This document shows, piece after piece, positions 1 to 8,717 of a stretch of DNA of 64,000 nt; position 1 is the stretch's first letter, and the number at the start of each line of letters is the position of its first letter. Made by a program: the position numbers and the translations under genes. The stretch lies in assembly GCA_963682025.1 (NCBI GenBank), contig OY821519.1:106438099-106502098 (forward strand), given 5' to 3'. Origin of the DNA: Cordilura impudica. Its lineage: Eukaryota > Arthropoda > Insecta > Diptera > Scathophagidae. The notes under the pieces were generated by a model that saw only the letters and a program-made list of their open reading frames with translations, was not told the DNA's origin and searched no databases.

Positions 1-37
1 CTTTGGATCCCGGGCAAGACCGGGTAAAAACGGCTAG
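1..37 (+). mobile_element. Helitron 3' terminus (rest lies left of the window)
   Basis: A GC-rich hairpin (CCCGGGCAAGACCGGG) lies about 13 bases before CTAG, which is followed by T. A hairpin a short way before a CTRR end with a T after it is the usual 3' end of a Helitron. Only this end is in the window, so the family cannot be named. The call rests on a short motif. Confidence 0.45.
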
Positions 38-683
38 TAGGAAATAAATATCGACCGAATAACTTTCTTTAATACGTTTAAAAGAAAAATGATCAATTTA
101 TATAAAATCAAAAATTAGATGGTAACACATATTACATAATTTGAGTGTTCTGGAAAAATGTTTATCCCATTTCGCACTTTTTTTCTCTTGTTGTGTTTTT
201 TGCTAAAAAAAATGTCAACCTTGCGAAAGGGCAATTTGTTCTTTCCAAAAAAATTTCGCACTCTAAAAAATCAGAGGGGGCGTGAATCGTACGATAAAAC
301 AAATGAAATTTGTGTTGTTTATAAATGTGCATTTGTGTGAAGAAACACAAAAAAAAAAAAAAGGAAAAGCGTAATTTTTATTGTTTTGTTAAACTTAATT
401 ATTCATATGGAAAATATCAATGTCCTTTTATAAATATTTTTTTCTTTTTGGTGTCCAAGAATGAAAACGTCAATAAAATCAGCTGTTCATTAAAAAAAGT
501 TGCAAAGTTAAATTTTATGTTCCATTCTGACCATTAAAAATGCAACATCTTCAACGGGTGAGGCAAACATTATAAAAATGTAACATGATAAAGTGTAACA
601 TTTTTTTTTCAGAAAAGAAAACACCATTAGAATAATATATTTAATATTTTTAAAATTTTATTTTACAAAATCAAAATAATTTA
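38..683. other. AT-rich DNA with no recognised gene
   Basis: Short Lys/Phe-rich open frames at 158-537 come from homopolymer-rich DNA and resemble no protein I know. No repeat shared with the rest of the window was noticed. Confidence 0.6.
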
Positions 684-992
684 TCTATATATTAATAAGT
701 GAAGGTAAATTTTAGTTCCCTTTTTAAGCAATATGCGGGTTCGGAGGATTGTGAAAATTGGCATAGTTATAGATCATATGGAGGGGAAGCTGAGAATGGT
801 AAAATTTAGGTTTAATCGGCCTTAAAAATATATTAGCTTAAGTAAAATAAAATATTTATAATAATTCTTTACACCCTGTTAATGCGAATAATTTAAATTA
901 TATATCAGATGCTTTATGTTAAATTGTAAATTGCTAAAATTGATTAACATACCTTTGGGCTCATCTAAATATTCATAAATTTTATATATATA

Positions 993-2690
993 CTAGCTGG
1001 ACCCGGCAAACGTTGTTTTGCCCTCAATGAATTTTTTATTTTAGTTAGAATCTGTATATACCTATATAAAAAAAAAAAAACGTTTGTGCATTTGCTAAGA
1101 TTAATAAGTTTAAGAATGACCAATATATTTCCATTATTGCAATGCTAAAAAGAGTGAACAGTATTTAATTTCATTATTCTCACAGTAAATGCTCGTGGGA
1201 AAAACAACTTTTTTCGAAGAACAAACCACATATTTGCAATGACTGTCCTTGAGATTTATTAGTAGTCATGGCAAAGCCCAATATGATCGGAAATTGCAAT
1301 TTTTTTAATGTTATCGGCGTGTCGGTAGGAATCATAGGAATTCTCGGCAGAAAAACATGTTCTTCTTTAAATTTTCATTTGAGAATTGTGGCCTCAATAA
1401 CATTGGGCATTATTCTCTCATAAATTAGCCTGGTTCCATTACATAGTCTCGGAGCGTTGAGGTTACGTAGCAAAACTATTGGAGAACCAATCTTTAATTT
1501 TAATAAATGTGGCGGTAGACCGGGCACATCAAGTGAATTCAAAAATTCTGTTGACTGCTTCATTTTCTTCAATAACACTATCCATATATTTGAAAGAAAA
1601 AGTTGCGGAATCATTCATGTCCTGAATAAAAACATTAATATTATCGACACCGACATTTTTTGAGGCTAAAATACCTCTTTCGCTTAACCAATCATGGTTA
1701 TTTGAATGTCGGGGAATACGTTTTCAATTAATTCATCGCGTGACAATATAAATTGACAAAAATTTTGTGGATATTTCAATAGTTTGATTGGTTGGTTTAA
1801 TATTGCTTTTATCATTACCAAGATCAAGTAGTTGTTTTGAAAATTGGTCAGCCGTAGGATCATTTTGTAATCGTACTCGCATGTTTGTTGTTAATTTTAT
1901 AGTTTGATTTTCAGCAGGTATTTATTTCGTCAGCACAGGTTAATTTTGGTATGACTGGCAATGTTTGGCGAAAATCTCCAGATAATAAAATGAGAGCTCC
2001 ACCAAAAAGTCTTTCATTGCCTTTCAAATCTTTTAAAGTTCTATGTAATGCTTCTAAGGAATGTTTCTGAGCCATGTTGCATTCCTCCCAAATGATAATA
2101 TTGCATTTTTGCAGAACTTTTGCCATACCGGAATGTTTTTTGATATTACATACGGCATTCTCATTCGTTTGTATGTTTAACGGTGATTTGAGTGCTGCAT
2201 GAGATGTATGACCACCATGCAATAATGTTGCGGCTATTCCGGACAAAGCAATAGCCAATGCAATTTTTCCTTCTTTTTTGGTTAGAATATTTATATATAA
2301 AAACTGTTGTAAATTTTGTAACTTATAAAATTTAAATTGATTTGACTACTCATTATTTTTCGAACGCCAGCGCCATCTACCGGGTCCAACAAAAATTTTT
2401 TTGGCATCATCTAACATACATATTTGTACATTCTTAGTGTCAGTAAAATCGCACCGTAAATAAGAATATTCGAAATGCTTTACCCAGCGCCACCTATCGG
2501 GTTCATTTATACATGCGATAATTTCTTTTAGCGAAACATATATACATTCCGAATTGCAGTCAAATCACACTGAAAATAGGAATTTTGTTTATAACTTGAC
2601 CCCAATGGTACAAATCTTAGCTCGACAGCTCTTATGGTTCCGGAGATCATTCGTTACAAACAAATGCACCAACGTTTTTATATATATAGA
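993..2690 (-). mobile_element. Helitron (family A) with a helicase fragment
   Basis: On the - strand the element starts TCTATATATATAAAAACG at 2690 and ends with the hairpin GGCAAAACAACGTTTGCC followed by GGGTCCAGCTAG at 993. The flanking bases are A and T, so both Helitron end rules hold. Between the ends lie two blocks of a Pif1-like helicase on the same strand. At 1698 bp it is far shorter than an autonomous Helitron (usually over 5 kb), and no Rep endonuclease domain was seen. It is therefore an internally deleted copy, nested in another Helitron. Confidence 0.75.
1195..2258 (-). pseudogene. Helitron Pif1-like helicase, C-terminal half, broken
   Basis: Rolling-circle transposons encode a Rep-helicase protein that unwinds DNA during transposition. 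The block at 1911-2258 has GIAATLLHGGHTSH, IIWEECNM (Walker B region, Asp replaced by Glu-Cys) and LLSGDFRQTLPVIP. The block at about 1195-1614 has [27 protein letters not shown] and, in the same frame beyond the ORF, TTNKSQGQSLQ, which is helicase motif VI. Between the blocks at 1615-1910 the helicase frame is shifted (near 1695-1715). The Rep domain and Walker A segment are absent. This is a dead fragment; family assignment is firm. Confidence 0.8.
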
Positions 2691-2783
2691 TAGATTAAAA
2701 AAAACATTGGAAGACAAAAATTTAACGAAAAAATAATATTTCATAGAATTTGCACTCAAATTTTGAGTGCTGGCCTATACTAG

Positions 2784-4701
2784 TATCTTTAATTGTTTTC
2801 CGAATTTGTCTCTCTAATTTTTGTATATAAATGAAAAAAAAAAAATAAATAAAATATGATCTCAATTTATCTTAAGTTTTTATGTTTTATGCGTTAATTG
2901 TTTTTTAACTTTTTAATGTTTTTTTTTTTAATATTTTGTAACTGTTTGGTTATTTCATCGATTAGTCGAATAACTTTTAAATCTTGACAGATCAATAAAA
3001 ATGTTTCTGTATTTTTAATTGTCAATCATTTTAATTAAATACCCACAAGTAACGAACAAATTTGTTTGCAGCTCTGTAGTGTTCTTATGTTTCCATATAA
3101 AGATATTAAAACCATAACAAAGCATTGCTAAATTATGCTTTCTTTTTTTTTTTGTATCAGAAGCTCATTTGTTTTTTAAGTGTTTCCAAAACAATACAAG
3201 GGGTAACATCATTAAAACAATAGCACCTGAGGATAAAACTTGTTCTGCATCTATGAGCGCATGCGCAATACCATCATCGTGTATCATTTTACAATTAATT
3301 TGCATATTTAAAATATGAGTAAAACTGCAAATTTGTTGGCTTCGTTTCTGTTTAGTTTTTTTAACCAGTCACTTCTATTGTTTTCATGGTACATTATACA
3401 AGTGCTATTCACATTAGGATGGTTATTATATATCCGCCGTAAACTTCGGAGAAGTTCTTCGATATAAGTTGATAGTGTCCTATAAAAAAAACTCTAGTAT
3501 CATTATAAAAGTATATTTTTATATATTTCATTTTTATTTTGAGAACGGAAGTCTAAAAATATTGTTCCTTTAATATATAGCCCACCTTAATATATATTTT
3601 TGTCTTAAGTATATAATGGGAAGTTACTAAGTTACAATTTCCGTTTATACCTGTATAACAAAAACGTCGTTAGTTATACGAGTAAAAGAAGTAGTAATAT
3701 TTCATTAATTTTTTTTTTGCATAAGTTCATCGGTAATTCAATATGTTGCAATAAAATATTTTCAGTTTATGAAAACTGTGTCATAAGAGGGTTTTTTGTT
3801 TTTATTTATGTTTATTGTGTTTATTATTATTTATTATTCTATGTTACAAAAAAACTGGGTTATTTAGAAGCGGAAATTTTTCATTTACATAAACGTAATT
3901 CTTTTAATACAAATTTCAAGCTTTTTCTTCTGATGAACGACACGGTAGATACAAGTGTTCCCTTCACTTTTTGTTTATACACAGAAAATATGATATGAAG
4001 GTATATTAATAAACTAATACTCTGGCTTTGGTTTATGGGAATTTAAAGTAGATTTATGAAGTTTTTTTTCTTTAGTTTTAAGGCCACCCATAAGATAATG
4101 AATTAATGGAATGTTTTAAACCGTTTTGAGATTTTTTCAAAAGAAACAGTTAATGTGGTTAACATTTCGCCTCTAAAAATATTTTAATTGCAGTCGTGCG
4201 TCTCTGTGGCCAATCGTAAACTATTTAAGTTTCGTAGCCACCACTAGAGATAATTTGTGGCTGAATTATATTTTGAGTGAATTCCTCAAAAAATTAATTA
4301 CATTGGCTGTTAAATCAGTAACTTATATTACAAAAATTAATTCAACAAAGCAAAATTCAACCATTAAGTTATGACCGATAAATACACAAAATTATGGAAA
4401 GTGCTGAATTATGTTTTTAATTTGTTAAATATTTATTCATTGTTTCGTTAAAAAATACACTTTAAAGGATTTCAGCTAAAAAATAAATAAATGTTCAAAT
4501 GTACAGGACACGTTGTCAGTAAACAAACCGATCTCGCAAGAATATGAAATCGAGTAGGTTTTAAGTTCAAAGTGATAGGTCAATTTCGAAAAAAACAGCA
4601 AATAAATCTTATGAAAAGAAAGTAACCAGATATGAGTGTGAAATCTTTGATATCCTCCATCTGGGTTTTACGTTTACATTAAAATCTGGACTTATTGGGC
4701 T
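2784..4701. other. AT-rich intergenic DNA, nothing recognised
   Basis: About 1.9 kb of AT-rich sequence with long T and A runs. A 93-codon open frame at 3717-3998 (Phe/Tyr/Ile-rich) matches nothing I know and has the composition of the surrounding DNA. No inverted repeat or shared repeat was noticed. Confidence 0.6.
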
Positions 4702-6154
4702 GTATGAAATAAAGCCCCAGGAAATAAGGCCCCAAAAGGAAAATGAAATGTGGCCCCAAAAAATTTTTAATAACGCAACAACAACGATATTTGGGGTGTT
4801 ATTTCCTTTTTTGGGGCTTTATTTCATTATTTTTATTGGGGTTTTATTTCATAATGAAATAAAGCCCCATTTTCAAAAAATTAAATAATATTCCAACATT
4901 ATTTTTGGGGTTTTATTTCATTTTCTCTAAAATCAACATTCTTCAAGAATTCATGTTAAATACTGTTACAATTACTGTACGTATTGCAAAAGCATTTATT
5001 AAAATTGTTACAAAGCGATCAGTTTGTGTTTAAGTCGTGAAGTGAACGTAAATTTGGTTTATCTGCGAGCAAAACTTCTGGGATGCTGGTCAGTAGCGTT
5101 TCCCGAATTATTTTTTTTTAGCTTGCCCCCCAAATTATGGGGATTTAGGACTCTTTTACGGGAAAAATAGCAAAACAATTTTTTAACAAAAAACCAGATG
5201 GCTACCGGATCGTAAAAGCTGCGCAAACTGGACGATATTTGCTAAAACTATTTCAAAAAATGTGATAGAGCTTTTCTGGTCCAGCGCACAGCTTTTGAGA
5301 CTAATTTAGCTTGAAAGAAAGAAAGAAACAAAATATATACTCACTTTCCATATTTAAGATGCAACGCTGCACCAAAATTGCTCTACGGAAATTTTACTAA
5401 TATTTTTCCCGGAATGTACTCTGTATTGCGCAACTTTTGCAGTTAATTTTTTGAAAACAAAAATATATATTTTTTTTTTCAAAATGCAATAGAATTGCAA
5501 TCTTTAGGATCCGGTAGCCATCTGGTTCTTTGTCCAAAAATTTTTTTTGCTATTTTTCCTGTAAAAGGCTCCTAAATACCCATCTTTTGGGGGGGGCAAG
5601 TATTTTCAAATTGGAAAAAATAACGAAATGGGGACGCGCTACTGGACAGTATTTAAATACTTAGATAATTTTGTTATTTAAAAATAGTGCTTTGAAAATA
5701 AAAAATATATTCACTACTCCAGCATTTAAAAGTTACCGAGTTTAGAGTTTTATGATGAAAAAATTTTTTTGAGCGTAAATCGGTTGAAAGTAAAAATTCG
5801 CGCGAATTATTTTCAGTTGAAGAAATATGAAATAATTTTTTATTTTATTATTTAACTCGAAGTTATTTTCAATAAAGGATATATAAACTAATTTGTTATT
5901 TTATTATTTAACTTACAGATTCGGCAGTAGATTTTAAAATGGGGTCTTATTTCATTTCTTCATTATTTCATAATGAAAGAACACCCCAAAAATGGGGCGT
6001 TATTTCATTGTTTTTGTGATTTTATTTCATTTCGTTAGGGCTTTATTTCATTTCTAATATTGGGGCATTGTTTCATTACGAAATAATGCCCCATTATTGG
6101 GACCTTATTTCACTTTCGTTTTGTGGCCTTATTTTCTGGGGCTTTGTTTCATAC
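4702..6154. mobile_element. Non-autonomous TIR element with GGGGC/ATTTCAT subterminal motifs
   Basis: The two ends are inverted copies: GTATGAAATAAAGCCCC at the left, and at the right the complement of GTATGAAACAAAGCCCC. Inside each end the same words recur many times in both directions: runs of GGGG or CCCC next to ATTTCAT or ATGAAAT (left about 4702-4930, right about 5938-6154). No gene is present. Clustered subterminal motifs are typical of transposase binding arrays in non-autonomous DNA elements. No clear target duplication was found, so the superfamily is open. A second MITE sits inside. Confidence 0.6.
5091..5644. mobile_element. MITE with ~120-bp TIRs nested in the GGGGC element
   Basis: Starts CAGTAGCG and ends CGCTACTG. 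The inner parts of the arms also pair: GCTTGCCCCCC at 5120 against GGGGGGGCAAG near 5590, and CCAGATGGCTACCGGATC near 5195 against GATCCGGTAGCCATCTGG near 5508. The roughly 300-bp centre has no coding potential. The CAG...CTG ends are hAT-like, but the bases flanking the ends do not form a convincing 8-bp duplication. Confidence 0.6.
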
Positions 6155-6199
6155 CGCCAGATTCTTTACTGTTTAATTTTTCCATTTTAAGTTTTACAG

Positions 6200-7506
6200 T
6201 ATTATTCTTAAAAAACAATCGATAACTTCGCAATATTACATTCCGAAATTATGGAAAGTTTTTCTGACAAAAAAGATTTAATTGCAGTATTTTTTGATAT
6301 TCGGAAGGCTTATGACTGTGTCTGGAAACAATTAATTTTTAAAAACCTTAATTTAAATGGAATTTGTGGAAATATGGCTGCATTCATTTAAAATTTTTTA
6401 CATGAAAGAAAATATTTTTGTATGATTTGAAATACACCATCAAGCTATTATTCACTCGAAAATGGTGTTCCTCAGGGATCAGTGCTCAGTATTGCACTTT
6501 TTTCCTATCTATAAATGATATTTTAAAAAATTGTTGTATGCTGACGATCTTGTTGTTTACTGTTCTGGTAAAAAGGTGTCAGCTATACATAATAAACTTC
6601 AGAAAACTATTAATAACCTTGAAACTTGGAATAACAAAAGTGGAATACAATTTAATGAAGAAAAAATAGTAGAAATTAGATTCGCAAGACGCTACAAAAC
6701 ACCAACAAACTTAAATAATCTAAACCTGTATGGAAAAAATATAAAATTTTAAGATGACTATAAATTCTTAGGAGTAACTTTTGGCAAAAAACTTACATTT
6801 ACGAAACACATTCAAAATAGCAAAGCGAAGGCTAACTCTAAACTAAATATTATTAAAATGCTAAGATGCTCCCAATACGGTTCAATCCCTTCTAAAAATA
6901 TTACGCTCAATTGTACTCCCAACTATAGAATATGCACCAATAATATATTTATCTGCAAATCAAAGAGACTTAATGAATTTGGAACCTATTTTGAATACAG
7001 GCACAAGAATCTCTATAGGAGCTTTTAAAACCAGCCCAATTAAAATTATGCAAGTAATATCGACATGTCCACCTCTTTATCTAAGAAGACTAAAATATCT
7101 ACTTATATATATTTTAAAAATTTTCGCCTTACAAAGTCATCCCCTCTATGATAAGATTACGAATACTACAAGAGTAAAAAAATAAGATCAAAAAACACAA
7201 AATATATTCCTTTTTATCTAATGGCTCTTGATGAATTCAATAAAATCATATCAAAATACACCATCAATACTGATACCATAGAGAACGAACTTCCTTTACT
7301 TATGGAACCCTGGGTCCATACAGAAATAATTACAGATTTTTCACTTGCTTACAGTAACAAACGAGATATGAACCCTGTAGAGATACAACAGAAATTCTTA
7401 GAATTAATTAATACCACATAGAACAATCATAGCATCCTTCTTAGTGATGGTTCTGTCATTAACGAAAGAGCTGGGATCGCAGCCTTCAGTGAACATCTTG
7501 TAATAA
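6200..7506 (+). pseudogene. I-type LINE reverse transcriptase and RNase H, degraded
   Basis: A non-LTR retrotransposon fragment read across several frames. From 6205 the frame reads through MESFSDKKDLIAVFFDIRKA (6250 on), RT motif A with its Asp. It continues with NGVPQGSVLS (motif B, about 6460), YADDLVVYCSGK (6534, catalytic motif C) and FLGVTFGKKLTFTKHI (about 6768). Near 7447 a different frame reads DGSVINERAGIAAFS, the start of an RNase H domain, which points to the I clade. Stops and frameshifts run throughout. The 5' side is cut at about 6200 and the 3' side at 7508, where a mini-me-like repeat begins. Confidence 0.8.
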
Positions 7507-7508
7507 AA

Positions 7509-7786
7509 CAAGTAAGAAAATTATAGTAGGTCTAGACCGACTATACGATACCCTATACCATGCGCTTAGAGACCCTATCTCTTAGGCCCAACTAATTGGA
7601 TATAGAAAATAAGCATAATCCAAATTTGAGTGGCATTTTTATTAAATTTTTTGGCTGCAGATATGAAAAAGTTCATATCGGATGCTATGTCTATATGGGG
7701 ACTAGGTCGAAAACTGGACCGACCCTGACTATATTTCGGAAAGTCACTTATTATTTGAAAAACTGTACACAAACCAAATTTGAAAG
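7509..7786 (+). mobile_element. Mini-me-like repeat, 5' part only
   Basis: Starts CAAGTAAGAAAATTATAG and carries the near-terminal palindrome (here TAGGTCTAGACCGACTA). It stops after about 280 bp where a second copy of the same 5' end begins. It interrupts the RNase H part of the upstream LINE. Confidence 0.75.
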
Positions 7787-8500
7787 CAAGTAAGAAAATT
7801 ATAGTCGGTCTAGACCGACTAACTGGACATAGAAAATAAGCAAAAACCAAATTTTAGTGGGATTTTTATTAATTTTTTTGGCTGCAGATATGGAAAAGTT
7901 CATATCGGATGCTATATCTATATGGGGACTAGGTACAAAAATGGACCGATCCTGATCATGTTTGGTAAAGTCTCTTGTATTTTGCAGAAATATATACAAA
8001 CAAAATTTGAGAAGAATCAGTGCACAATTTTTGTTTTTTAATAGATTTAAGTGAAGATCTGGAAACAGCTCTATATGGGGCCAGAGGGATCATTTTAGGA
8101 CTACTCATTAATGGATGTAATGAACGCATACAAACCCAATTTGAGTAAGATCTATATGACAATTTGGATCTTATGGCAATTTATGGCGATTTCATAGGGG
8201 TCATTTGTATGGGGACAAGGTCTGAACATGGACCGAATTTCACCGATTTCAATAGCGTTCATTCCATGGACGATAGAAGCTTATATACCAAATTTCATAA
8301 AAACACATTCATATTTGCGTCCTGTAGATTGATTACAAAGTTTACATGGACACACAGACGGACAGATGGACGGACGGACGGACATCGCTAAATCGAATTA
8401 GAAAGTGATTCTAAGTCGATCGGTATAATAAAAGATGGGTCTAGGTGGAATATTTTTGGTAGTCATTACACCCAAACCACATAGTGGAATAGGGAATAAA
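7787..8500 (+). mobile_element. Mini-me-like repeat, nearly full length
   Basis: Head-to-tail after the truncated copy. It begins CAAGTAAGAAAATTATAG with the palindrome AGTCGGTCTAGACCGACT, has a run of ACGGACGGACGGAC near 8370, and ends in the hairpin CCACATAGTGG. The layout (5' palindrome, GTCY microsatellite, 3' hairpin) resembles the fly mini-me/DINE-1 repeats, now viewed as non-autonomous Helentrons. Identity with that exact family is inferred. Confidence 0.75.
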
Positions 8501-8717
8501 TATATTTCTGTAAGGTACATTTAATGCCTATTCTTTATTTATATCTAAATCCTATACCATTATGTGGTTAAAGTGTAATGAGTTTGTAATTACTTTCTGA
8601 GTCGATTCAGCGATGGCCTTCCGCCCGTCCGTCCATCTGTTTGTCTCTCTGTCTGTCTGTCCGTCTGCGTGTCCATATAAACCTTGTAGTCAAACCACAG
8701 ATCGCAAATACAAATAT

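Larger units (their letters stand above)
684..2783 (+). mobile_element. Small Helitron (family C) split by a second Helitron
   Basis: The 5' end reads A|TCTATATATTAATAAG and the 3' end carries the hairpin GCACTCAAATTTTGAGTGC followed by TGGCCTATACTAG|T, as expected for Helitron insertion between A and T. Both ends match the shorter copy at 53330-53634; the shared interior includes AAATTGGCATAGTTATAG (752-769, again near 53403). The interior is broken by the Helitron at 993-2690; without it the element would be about 400 bp. It carries no gene of its own. Confidence 0.6.

Noticed and set aside
158..537. Overlapping 60-70-codon open frames near the left edge
   Set aside because: Composition is Lys/Phe from A and T runs, frames exist on both strands, and no motif is visible; chance ORFs in AT-rich DNA.
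3717..3998. 93-codon hydrophobic ORF, considered as a membrane protein
   Set aside because: Phe/Tyr/Ile richness follows the local T-rich composition and the frame is not repeated or supported by neighbours.
8164..8391. Recurrent ORF (ICMGTRSEHGP-type) also seen at 13240, 31381 and 42839
   Set aside because: Its recurrence comes from repeated copies of the mini-me-like element. It is not in a constant frame in older copies and has no protein-like features.
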